From contig JABVXV010000174.1 of assembly GCA_013365325.1 (NCBI GenBank), forward strand, positions 1 to 64,000: a DNA stretch of 64,000 nucleotides. The letters are read 5' to 3'. The DNA is from Dipetalonema caudispina. Its lineage: Eukaryota > Nematoda > Chromadorea > Rhabditida > Onchocercidae. A model generated the notes under the pieces. The model did not search any database, was not told where the DNA came from, and was given only the letters and a program-made list of their open reading frames with translations. Numbering within the stretch: position 1 is the first letter of the stretch; each line of letters opens with the position of its first letter. Of the stretch, positions 50,155-61,616 are shown piece by piece. The position numbers and the translations under genes are program-made.

Positions 50155-53100
50155 CTTTAAACAATTCGGTGGCCGTCCGATGGAATGTATGTTGCCGATG
50201 GGTTTTAGTGGAGCATGGGAGCAGGTTACCCTTTCGATTCTATCGAATTCTGTTTATTCCGAAGTTACATACCTAATTTTGTCGTTTATCGCGACTACTA
50301 TGGTTGAAGTTTTCTGATAGCATAGTAAAAGATCGGATTTCGTTGAATCCAGAAACTTGTTTTTCGCATTCCTACAGATCGTCAACCTTTTTTTTTTACA
50401 GTATGCAGAAAATTTCTGTTGGGCACAAGATACTTATTTTATTCCACCGAAGGTCTTCGTAGAAGATATTTCGGCAGAAGAACGCCGAGAACGTCGGATT
50501 AGTTACTACCAATGGATGCCGTTTTTTTTACTGTTTCAAGCAGCATGTTTCAAAGCACCTACACTCATATGGAAATATTTTGCCGGACAGTCAGGTATTG
50601 ATGAGGATCATCAAGTATTTTATGTTTGTCATTTTTTGCTATAATTAAGCATCAATAAACTGGAATAATGTTTTTCCTTTGAATTGGTATTCTTCATGTT
50701 CATCCTAAGGCATCTGCATTTCACTAATTTCTTGTTCTTTTAGGTTACGGTACACCAACTATGCTTACTTTTGTTTATTTTTGTTACCCATCATCAAACC
50801 TGGAAGAATGACATCTTGTTTATGTTTCCAAGGAAAAAGATACACCTCCTGTTATTGCACGTGACTTAGTTGTATCGTTCAGTCTTAAACCACCATGATT
50901 GAATGATAGATTTCGAGAACCTTACCAAATTAATATTTTTGACTTCCGTAGTATTCTAGGTATGAAATTGGGTCAAATCCTTCGATTAGCTAGTGATCCA
51001 GCAAATTCATCTTTGGAAGTTAAGAAGGGAAATATTGAAGCATTGTGTATACATTTGCAAGGTGCGCTGAGATTCCATGAACGAGTGAAAAAGGTATTCT
51101 ATTTAAATTAAGTTCATCTTTAATCAACATTATTCTCTTATAATTCTACATTTATGTTTGTCATCTAAATTTCAGAAGAAATTGGTGCCTCATAAAATTT
51201 GTCGATTTTTAAATTTAAAATATGCGAATTATTACGTTGCAACGGTATATATCTTGGCAAAGTTAGCATTTCTGGCAAATGCCGTATTCCAAATATCTTT
51301 GATGACACGGTAATCTTTTTCAAAAAGAGGACGCTGGTTAATTAGTGGTGAAAGAAGATATTTTTTATACAAGAATATACGATGACCAATGAAATTTGAT
51401 GTGAAGGACCATTACCTTAAGTTGTAATTCTTAAAAAGTTTGGGATTATGTCAAGGTTTAGGAGTCCACAAAGATTTCTTATTTGTCTCCAGCCTGACCT
51501 GCATTGGAAGAATGCTTATGTTTATTAAACGACTTTCCTCTTTTTCAGATACCTATTGCCAGAGTTTAAAAATGATTACGACCTAGAATCATGGATGAAT
51601 ATGATCTGGCCTAAGAACGTCTCTCCATCATGGCAGCATAGTGGGATTTTCCCCTTAGTAACACTTTGCGATTTTGAAGTAAGTAAGTGGAAAACATAAA
51701 ATAAAACCATATTTCTACACATCTGTTATTCATCCTCATTTCATATATTTCACTCGTACTTTTCAGGTCCGGGAAATGGGAAACATACAGACTCATACAG
51801 TGCAATGTGTTCTTGTTGTGAACTTGTTCACTGAAAAGATTTTCATTCTTCTATGGGCTTGGTAATTATTTTTCATATGACGCCCTACAATTTTAGTTGA
51901 TCTTATGGTCTATTAATTATTAAGCTGTACAGAAATTCGAAGACCATTCACTACTAGAAGCTTTACTTTGAACAACTGGACGGTTTATGGAAGTAACCAC
52001 TGTTGTTTATTTCTAGGTTCATGATATTAGCAGCACTTACATCTTTGAGTGTTTTGAACTGGATCTATTTGTTAACGGAAAACTGTTCAAAAGAGCACTT
52101 TATTCTGAATCATCTCGAAATGAGCGGAACACCGTTCGACAAAAGTGATCCACGTTAGTGATGCTTTTTGCAATACTGATCAATCAGTCTTTTTTGTATA
52201 GACAGGGAGTCGTAAACGTAGAGCTCAAGAAATGGAATTGTTGTCATGACTCAAATAAATGTGTTTACTTCTAGTTATATAACTTCAAAAAACAAAGACG
52301 ACGCTCAATTTTTTTTTTTAGAAAATAAGGGACACGTTGACCGTTTTTTGCATGAATATTTGGGGACAGATGGGATTTTTGTTTTAAGAATGGTTGCTAA
52401 TCATGCTGATGTCGTTTTTGCGACTGAATTAATCGCATCGCTTTGGCGATCTCACTATGTTTTCGAGGAGAGAAGGAAGTAAGTAATTCTGTAGTGTGCT
52501 GGGGAACGTAAAATTTCTTTGCATTCAGTGGATGATAGCGAACTTGTACAGTCTGCAAGTAATACATCGACGTCTTGATGGAAGCTTATGATTTTAATTA
52601 TTCAAACCATTCTGTTTAACCCACTCATTTCTTAGAGGTTGCCGAATTCAGGAAATTTTTTGGAATTTTTATTTCAGAGACTTTTGTTTAGAAATATATC
52701 ACAAATGGATAAGATATGGCCACAGCACCAACAAAGATTAGAAATGGCATTGCTTGAAGAAGCTGAAATTGCTCGAAAAATCAGTTCGGATGCCTTAAAC
52801 GCGCTTCAAAGAAAGAGAAGTGTTTTCTTTGATTCACCATATTTCGTGAAACGTGGTTCGCTGACTGGAATAACGATACCGAAAGTACCATCACGTAAGT
52901 TCACTTCCTTACACTCAGTTCAAAAGAAAACTTATGTTAATTCCTTTAGCGCGTTTTTCGCCCGAGAGAAAAGACGTCTCTGGAGACAACTCTAATTGAG
53001 CTGAATCGTAAATTTACGGTATGAAGGCCGGAAAGTTCTCACTTTTATCTTTGTATTTTGTTTTAGTATAGTATCATGAACAAAATGAGCATGCATTTAA

Positions 53101-53418
53101 ATGAATACATTCATTGATCTTGTTCCAGGCAGCATCTTGGGAAGTTCATGTTTGCTATCCCGAAACAACTCTAAAGATAGCATGATACCATTTTCACCAC
53201 GCCTCGGAAATCAGCCTCGTGGCAGCATTTTCTCGAATGACAGTCAAGGTAAACTTCGACGACGACACAGCTTAGAGAAGATCGATATTATCGGTGGTGG
53301 TAAAGTCAAGAAATTTGCAGATAGTAGCGATGAGGAGGAAAGGGATAAAGAGAAAGAGAAAGAGAAAGGTCCAAAAAGCTTTAACATGAGCCGGAAAAGC
53401 ACTGGCAAAATTTGGTGA
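50155..53418 (+). CDS. Innexin gap-junction protein (first exon not found)
   Basis: Ten exons: 50155-50224, 50402-50594, 50960-51093, 51176-51309, 51549-51678, 51767-51861, 52017-52153, 52322-52478, 52680-52894, 53129-53418. They encode 517 aa plus a codon split with the missing exon. Innexins assemble into invertebrate gap junctions and hemichannels. The sequence begins at the end of TM1 ([13 protein letters not shown]). It has the paired loop-1 cysteines (MEC, NFCW), the diagnostic YYQW ([16 protein letters not shown]2), TM3 ([16 protein letters not shown]), loop-2 cysteines (TLCDFE, TVQCVL) and TM4 ([20 protein letters not shown]). The cytosolic tail is long and ends in a Lys/Glu-rich segment with possible phosphosites ([11 protein letters not shown]). 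The subtype (inx-n or unc-7/9) cannot be set from memory. The missing exon should encode the N-terminus with DDxxDR. Confidence 0.93.
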
Positions 53419-54269
53419 AGTAATGACTTGAGAGTAGCTTTTGACATTCTTAATAATTCACATACATTTTGCGTTTATTGTTCTACGGACTCTTTCTGAC
53501 CGTTAAATTCGTCTTTTTTTTTTCATTTTTTTCTATTATTTCTATTATGTTAAGTGAAATCCACCTAGTCCTGTAATACCGGTGGATTTGTACGTGTATT
53601 TCTTGCCTGTCTTTACTTGTTTTATCAATTACTTTTGGAACTTAACTGTCACCATCATTCTGCTCTGTTTACCATACTCCTAATTATTACTTCTCTAACT
53701 TGCAACTGCTGATTTCATTCGTTGCCAGTTCTTCTCTATACTCTTCTCTTCATGCATCATAGTTCTCCTATAAGATAAACAAAAAGTATTTGTAAAGGAT
53801 AACCTTCTTGAGCTGTCTGATCTCAAACTTCTTTCATTTTTCAGTAATATTTATCGATACCGATAATGCCTTATATGATCTGTTCCGTGACAAAGTATTT
53901 CCTATGCATTTTTCTGTTGTTTTAAATCAAAACTAATCGAGAGATATTTACATTTCCCTCATATTTCTTTACATAATTAAAGAATCATCAGAACCGAGAA
54001 ATCGTCTCCATTTTCTGATAAATGTTAATATGGAATGATAGACTATCGAAGATCCGCAAATAAGACCAAATTTGAGTTTCGAGATTCTAATGTCTACCCT
54101 CCCAACTATAAAAGCGTTCCTATCCATTCTACACATAATCAGGGTTTTATTACATACATTCGATATTTCAAATCATGAAATTTAGCAATTTTTACAAAGC
54201 TTTTTCACGGTAGAGTAGTTAGACAGATTTCGGAAGTATTCATACATGTGTTCGATAATTCTTTAAACT
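53419..54269. other. Convergent intergenic region
   Basis: About 850 bp between the innexin stop and the stop of the minus-strand MMS22L-like gene, holding both 3' UTRs. A minus-strand AATAAA (TTTATT at 54146-54151 on the plus strand) sits about 120 nt past the MMS22L-like stop. Nothing else recognised. Confidence 0.6.
54146..54151 (-). terminator. Candidate poly-A signal of the MMS22L-like gene
   Basis: AATAAA on the minus strand, roughly 120 nt downstream of the stop codon. Positional evidence only. Confidence 0.35.
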
Positions 54270-56540
54270 TTACTTTATTTGTGAAACGAAATTGAACAAC
54301 CTTGTACCCACTTTCGATGAAGCGTATAGTGCGGTGGTTAACTGTGGCTTTTCCTTAAGCATACTCGTGAATATTTCTTTTAAGACGTTATCGTCCAAGT
54401 GTTTCTCGAGTACATCCGAAACAACACGCAGAAGATACGGCACAGAATGTACCGGTAATGACAACATGCCAACCATGTAGTTGGGCAGTACTTCACGAAC
54501 AAAGATTGCGGGGAATTCGCGTACTAAAAGCTGAAATACAAAATGAGTTTGAAAATTTTAAAGTCAAAATTCCAGAAAATTATCCACAGCTTGAATCAAG
54601 TGGCAAAGAAAAATAATGATGAAGAATAGTTTGTTTTCTTAAATCCTGTGATGATTACTTGTAAGTTTACTAATTAAAAAGTAGTTAAACTTCAAAAGTA
54701 ACAGGAGGGTAACATGTGTGTCTCGATATTTCTTTGAAGGCTAGGAAGAGTCGAGAACGAGTTTTCAAACTTCCAACGAAAGCAAACTGTTTGGATCCAC
54801 TCTTTCCCAGTGTGTTATTTTTTTCCTTGTCTACTGTCGCACTCCGATGAAAATTTTGAAGTTCATCTGAGCTCAATTTAAAAATCCACGGAACTCAGAC
54901 CAAAATTGAAGGATTTTTCAAAATCTATTGAACTTACCACATTTTGTAGTATGAGTTTGCAGAACCGTACAAATGGTGACCGATTAAAATTACATTCCGA
55001 GGGTGGCTTATAAATCTGTTGCGCGACGTACATATATAAATAGGACATTATACGACAGCAATGCATCGCTGTTGTTTCTTCAGCATTCATCAAAATACAA
55101 TGTAGAGGTGACACTAACAGTTCGGACCAACTTGTAATGTTCTCGTAAACCCATTTCTTATTGTTCTTAGCGTTTTTTGAAACAGTCTGTAATAAGTATC
55201 TCGTTTGAAATCTGGAATTAGGAAGGAATCCGAAGATTAAAACAAAAGAACAAATGTAGAATAAAGTAACCTGGAATAACCAACGTATTGAAAGCATTGT
55301 TGAAGATGAATCCGCAGAAAAAGCTTCAAAGTACAAGCCATTTTTTCGAAATGACAATCGAAGAGTTTTGAAAATCTTTCCAGATATGTCATTAAGTTCT
55401 AAAAATTTAGATCAGCAGACTGTACTACTATTAGACTGCGCATAGAGTATAGTTCGAAGAAGTTGAAAAACTTTGCTTAATTCATGTTAAACTGTTACTT
55501 AATTCATGTCCTGATTGGACTGCCATTGGTTCGAGGTAAATCTTTCCATGTCTTGATAGGACTAGCCTATTGTCTTCATGATGGACAAGTATCCAGGTCG
55601 GTCTTTATGAGCAATTTGAATTTATTGAATACGAAATTAAGGACATAAACAGATGGAAACTTTTGGAAATTTTCCGGAAAGATTGGATTTGAAAAAAACA
55701 AACCGTCTGTGTCTGGTTTTTCGAAGACGACTGCTAACCATAAGGGAATAATGAGCTCAACAGGATAAATCGCATCGTTAGCTCTTCTTAAAAATTTCCG
55801 CAAAAAATATAAACAAACTTCCAACTTGTAACTTTTTTCTGCCAGCAAATTTTGCACCACCTGACGCATGTTTTGAAAGGCTGATTGATTGCGTTCAAAT
55901 TTTATTGCCAACTGCAAGAAATTTCCAAGAAAAGAAAATTCTAATCCCTACTCAGATCAGCAACATTTACAGCTCCAAACTCTAAAATAAATCACTACCC
56001 GCTCATTTAACTGCTATAGAAAACAGTATATTATTCGTACAGTCAATGTTACGTGTTTGCTCGACTACTTATTACTTTACATAACTTGTTTATTTAAAAT
56101 TCTAAAATATTTACTCAATATTCTGGGTCGAATAAATTATTTGGGTACTGAATTATTCACTGCCTACGGTTCTTGGTGCTTCTCATAATAATGTTTTACT
56201 TGTTTCAAAAAATAAATGGCAGAATACAAGCAGTAATATAACGCTAACCGAACGAAAACACTCTAAGGAGAAAGTTCGTTATTCAATAATTTGTGATCCG
56301 AAATTCCAGAAACCGTGACAAACTATGTCAATAATTTATTATTAAGTATTGTATTAATAGAAAAAAACCAACCTGTTCAACAATATAGTTTATTACTACA
56401 GAAAAATTGGGACTTCTGAGATGACTGAGAGCTGCATTCCACAAAACACTGTTTTCAGTTCGACAGTGAGCAGTCATTAAAAAGAGCTGTTCCAGATCGA
56501 TATCATTCATGGATGGTAAAAAGCGAGCTAGGGAACCGAT
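54270..56540 (-). CDS. MMS22L-like gene, C-terminal exons
   Basis: Exons 56540-56373, 55911-55704, 55398-54938, 54530-54270; phases 0, 1, 0, stop. Landmarks are IGSLARFLPSMNDIDLEQLF, YPVELIIPLWLAVVF and YMVGMLSLPVHSVPYLL. The 461-nt exon reads through a GTTACT...TTCCAG segment of 59 nt that resembles an intron, but splicing it would break the frame. The protein ends ...LFNFVSQIK. Confidence 0.68.
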
Positions 56541-59500
56541 CTAGAATTGTTTCTGCTTTCCAGGAAAAATTTTTTAAAACTAATTCATATGTTTCTTTTC
56601 GAAGAACTCGGAATTGAAGAAGCTGATACCTCGGATACTTTTTCACCGATACACATGCAGCATTCGGCATACAGCGAAACATCTTTCTTCTCATCAAGCT
56701 TTCCCATCACTACAAGCATTTTTTAAAAGACTGAGTACAGTTTGAAGATTTTGAAATAAATCAATGAAACACTCTGCATCGTGATATGTACGTTCAAAGG
56801 TCACACAAAGCAACTAGCCAAAATCGAGATTAAGCACTAAGGAAGAAAAAATGCAACAGTATTTGAAACTGCCGCTTAGATTATTGTGAGGTTGACAAAA
56901 TGCGAAACTCATTCAAGTGAGATAATGAGACAGAAAATATGATAAATTTTTTTTTTTCAAGAAATCTAGGAGTAAATTTGGAAAATACAAATAAATATCC
57001 AACAAGAGAGAACAGACATATGAAAATTACATGCTATTAACGTTGCGATTGCTTGCGGAGATTCATGACGATTTTCATCCAAGATATATTTTGTACACTG
57101 AACCGCTCTAATCAGGATATCGTGACGTTCTTTATCGGAAGGATCAAACGCAGCTGTCGCTAATGAAATCACCTTATTGGATGTCTCTTCCATATCTAAA
57201 TGCTGAACAGATAATATTCTACATCACTATTTTTGCAAATTCGATCAACTTGTGAAAATGTATAACTGAAATCCATAATTAATTACGAATCATAAAATAA
57301 CTCTGAGAGAAGCGAAATCCTTAACGCATGATGTAACATCACAAAAAGCATACCTGTATCATGCAATGATGCGATAAAAAGACTGAATACGCAAATAAGC
57401 GAGTGAATTGGCATTTCACGAAATCGTTTCGCTGGAAATTTAGAAAAAATTCGTGACTTCATTGCTCGCCAAACTGACTTAGATTCTGCAAGAGGAGTAA
57501 AAATAATTTAGTCCAGGTAGACAAAGTGCAATTAATAAGAACAACAACAAACTAACTTTTGATAAGCATTGACATAAGTCGTATAAAAAGCATCCAGTCG
57601 CTATACTGATCACCCATGTCGCCATTACAACAAGAAAACAGAAAGTCCTTCCAGACTTTTCCATTGGTTGGATAAAAGTCTAACTCCTAGAAAAGCAATT
57701 CTCACAATTTATAGGATTTTTATAGAATTGTAAGATCTGAAGAATGAATTGAGGAAGTTAAAATGCTTTTCCAGGATCTTACAGTACTTACCCGATAAGG
57801 AGGTTCCATAATATTCGAACATAAGTATGTGAAAAAATATTGTAAAATGGATTCTGTTCCTAGAAGGCTATCACCCTGATCTTTATCGAACAAAAAATAT
57901 AGTTTCCTGGAAAAATTGAAAAAAACTCATAAAACTGAAGGATATCAAAGGTTTAGGTTGAATAAATTATAGTTGAAACTTTAAAACACCTTGGTCCTTG
58001 TGGTTCCGTTTCAACCTTGAATGTAATACATGTTAGCAAAAATAAAACATTACCTCAAAACATACTGTTTTTCTGACACCTTTGAAGCGATTTGTTGCAA
58101 AAATTCTACATAATTGCCAGAAGCTATGCCTGCAAAGTTTAATAATTGGAAATAGATTACAAATAAGAAATAAGATTCTGCCACTTAATCGATTTGTCTA
58201 AATCTTTTACCTGATATGAAGCAAGCACCTTCAAAACCAGTGCTAAGTTCGCAAATTATTTCCAGAAACGTTTCCGCCGCAACTGTATTACCAACGTCAC
58301 ATAAATCCAAGAACATTTCTAAATTTTTCATTTTCCAGTCATAGAAATAAAACATATCGAACACTGACGTAAGGGAAAATTTAAAAATTTACAAGTGGCC
58401 GCTCTCAAATGTGAAAAAATTATACAGTACTTAAAACATTACTTAACTCTAGTGACTAGAAATTTAGGAATTAAAATGACTTTATTTGGATTACCTACCA
58501 CTTGAGGGACTTTCGGGCGGGTAGTAATGCAAACCGCCGGTGCATAAACCTAGTAGCTTGACCATATTAGACCAAAACATTTCTCTATTGAATATATAAA
58601 GTTGGTGCCAAGTGGCAGTTACACATCGGCAAATACAAGGTCGATCCTAGAAATCAGGTGTTTTAAATACAAACTTTGCTCAAAACCAGCACAGTTAATT
58701 CCTGTAATTCAGGCTATTTTGAAAATCGCCAACTACAGACTACGGACACGGGGTAAGGAAAACATCACGACAATAAGTAGATTTCAAATTCACTCGAAGA
58801 ATCCAGCTTATTCCTGGTTTCTCATTATTCAGCAAGAAACTTCTCATATTCATAAATCCAAGTTTACTGACCGTGCGTGATGCACTTAGCAGTAATCCGT
58901 ATGAAACAAGCATTGACAGCTGTTCTGTTGATGATAATGCGTCACCCATTGGATAAAGTTTTTCGAAACCACCGAACCCTATATATTGATATAAAAAGAG
59001 AAAACATAGTGATATTAAAATTAACAACTTTATTCAATCTTATTTCAACTAAAATCTCAATGTACTAAAGAAAAATAACCAATACTAATTTGTACATCTG
59101 AATGATGCCATTTTTTAAAGATAACATCAACGTGCAAAACTATTAAACTTTTGTCATAAACAAAAAGTGAATAATAGTGATTTTGTCAACTTGGGAAAAA
59201 CTTTTCATTTACTTGTTTAGGTATTTCAGTTACTTGAAAAAGTAAAAAGTTATGATCATCTGTACAAAATGACTCACTTTTGAAAAAACTTGAAATACGG
59301 ACAGCTTTCATCCAGGCAATCAATAGGGCATGGAAAATGTAATTCTGCAATATGAAAACGACCTTAATTTGCTACTGTAAAAATCACTGGGAAAATATCT
59401 TACTCGAATTTCAGCAACAGCACCTGAACACAACCGACCTTCTTCCGAACTTCTGCAATTTTATTTCTACATCCGGTTGATGATTACCAGTAGGCAAACT

Positions 59501-60791
59501 GGTACGAAATTTCAAGTTGAGATAAGTTATATTTTAAGAAATAACGAGCAATTTATTTTACCGTTTCAACATTTCGTGTAGTAAATAAACTATCGTTTGT
59601 AATGTAATGACTCAGTGAGCCCGCTTGAACAAGAAAAAACTTGAATTCTCGCGCAATTCCATTCAGCGTTTCCATATCGCCATCTAATTCCATGTTCTAA
59701 ATTCCGAGATTTTCCATTAAGTAAGAGCCACGATCTTAGTTTTTCGTGGAACAAGCCACGAAGATAAATGTCACATAAATCTAACTATTCACCTGTGCAA
59801 AGGCGGTTAAATAACTGAGTGAACGATCCAGGTCAATAATGGCTGTTTCGGCGGTATCATACGCGATTTGCTGATACAAAAACCGAAGGCACCGGAATAC
59901 TGTTTTGATCCCGCTATCTGTATATAGCTAAAAAAATGGTGCACTCAGTAAATTTGTGGCGCTAAGATTAGCCTAAATTATATAAACAGTAAATAATGTC
60001 GGAATCCCGAAGGAAAAAATTGTAAACGTTTCTAAAAGATATATGGGAAAACTTAAAATTTAAATTCCAAAATTTCGTTTCATTTTGTAACCTTCGAGAA
60101 AGTGTTACATTTTCGTAATAGTTGTCAAAACCACTAAAACTACAACCGTAATTGGCGAAAGCACACGAAAACAAACCATATTAGCGTTGAAGCTAAAAGT
60201 AGAAAGTTTCAGGAAAGATGGTAATGAATACTGTACGGAAGGCAAAGTGCAGTCATCGATGATACGTCCCGGACATCTATTTTGACACATCCAGTCAATA
60301 TGCAACCATTCCGGTAAATCTCCCACCGATTCGAATAAATCCTTTTGTGTTTCATTCATTGATAGAATCACCTAGCAGCAATAACACTTAAGTCTCAGAA
60401 ATACAGGGAAGAAGTGGTATATATAAATACGTAGCACAAATTAACACTAGAATTCATTGAAGATCCAGAAATGATCAGAAGGATAGAATGCAACGTGAAG
60501 CTATAACGTGCTGAAAATTATTTCTTATTTTTTCAGTTGTATTGTTTTCAATTGTCCAATTCGAATTTAATCTATAACGTTTGAATTTTCATTTATATAC
60601 TTCCTAGGTTAATGAGTAGATGAATGACAGATTGAAACATAGAGAACATAGTTGATTATTGGTAATATTAGATCCACATCCCATTAAAGTATTACACGAA
60701 TCTAGCCCGCTTAACTGACCAATTTAAGAAATCCTTTAATCAAATTCGAATTTGCCGCAGAAAGCGATGCGTCGTATGTTATTGTATGATA
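54270..60791 (-). CDS. MMS22L-like replication-fork repair protein
   Basis: About 18 minus-strand exons covering roughly 960 residues. In human cells MMS22L pairs with TONSL at stalled forks and promotes RAD51 loading. Matches to recalled human MMS22L occur in the same order: KLVILSMNE...LFESVGDLPEWLHIDW near the N-terminus; RPCICRCVTATWHQL then FWSNMVKLL; CCNGDMGDQYSDWMLFIRLM; VWRAMKSRIFSKFPAKRF then FSLF (human WKQVKGRIYSKFHQKR...FSLF); LQTVLSLL; and IGSLARFLP. The protein is alpha-helical, with no signal peptide or zinc motif. The first exon with the start codon was not found. Two frame problems (56703-56705 and 59404-59696) mean that an assembly error or partial decay is possible. A generic HEAT-like protein is the main alternative. 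Confidence 0.72.
56630..58646 (-). CDS. MMS22L-like gene, central exons
   Basis: Exons 58646-58499, 58318-58211, 58129-58054, 57906-57792, 57686-57557, 57485-57354, 57195-57014, 56813-56630. Phases agree from 58646 to 57014. This is the best-conserved part (WHQLYIFNREMFWSNMVKLL; VWRAMKSRIFSKFPAKRFRE). Exon 56813-56630 contains the frame discontinuity: the first part reads FERTYHDAECFIDLFQNLQ and the second KLDEKKDVSLYAECCMC one frame away. The donor of exon 57195-57014 (GTTCTC) is weak. Confidence 0.68.
58872..60791 (-). CDS. MMS22L-like gene, N-terminal exons
   Basis: In transcript order: 60791-60720 (tentative, 24 codons), 60371-60177, 59927-59793, 59696-59562, [59452-59404 optional], 59344-59278, 58978-58872. 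The joins 60720/60371, 60177/59927 and 59793/59696 are all phase 0. From 59562, skipping the 49-nt segment joins 59344 in frame. Including it needs phase 2, which would require the alternative frame ending YLLHEMLKR in exon 59696-59562. The latter frame looks more protein-like, so this part is uncertain. Confidence 0.55.
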
Positions 60792-61616
60792 CTTGCAGCG
60801 GTATTATCGCTACGGTGAAATCAAGATTCTTGTTTAGCATTGGCGGTTGTTTTTATAGTCTTTGGTTTCTCTTCAACTTTAATATTTCATTTTTCATTGC
60901 AAAATACTTCATTTAATTGTTTGAAACCTTAGGCAGAAATATTTGTCAGAATTTTTGGATATTGTTGGAGACGACTAGAAGTAATAGAGAAAAAGATAGT
61001 TTGTAGGATATCGGATATTTTCAGGAAAAGGGTCACATTTATTACTTATGATTATTTTGAAATTGAATTTTTCCAAGTACTGTCATTATTATATGCCCTC
61101 CTGTTTGTGAGTATTGGTGAGATTTGAAAGCTCAGCTTGATAGTTGAACGGTGTCCAACTCTTTCTTTGCATATAGCTATAATTTTTCTCTGTTGTCCGG
61201 CAAGCAATTCGTTCCATAAATTTCTTCTTGAAACTTATTTACACATACACATACATACACACATACACATACAAGCACATACACGTTCATTTTACATATA
61301 AACGATCTCAAAGTCATCGTTTCCACAGTCATTTCGTGGATTCAAAACGTTACCTTCGTTGGGATTTTCCGAATATTTCTCTTATACCACAAATCATGTT
61401 GATCGCTGGATATCAGGTTGAGAGCATTCGTAATTTTCACTGTTAAGCATATGCTTCACGAGTTTTGTTGAATTGCTGAAAGTCTTTGCTTACTTTTGCA
61501 TATAATTCTACCAACACTTATTTACTCATGTAGAACAATTTCGTTATGATAGTTTATATCTTTAAAGTGTACGTCATGAACATCTTGTAACCGGAGAATA
61601 GCTGAAACTGTTTCAG
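60792..61616. other. Divergent intergenic region
   Basis: About 0.8 kb between the most 5' recognised exon of the minus-strand MMS22L-like gene and the first recognised exon of the plus-strand BED gene. It must hold the start-codon exons of both, or they are very short. A CATA/CACA-rich stretch lies at 61238-61283. Promoters cannot be pinned down. Confidence 0.5.
61238..61283. repeat. (CACATA)n-like repeat
   Basis: Irregular ACACATACAT units. Confidence 0.8.
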
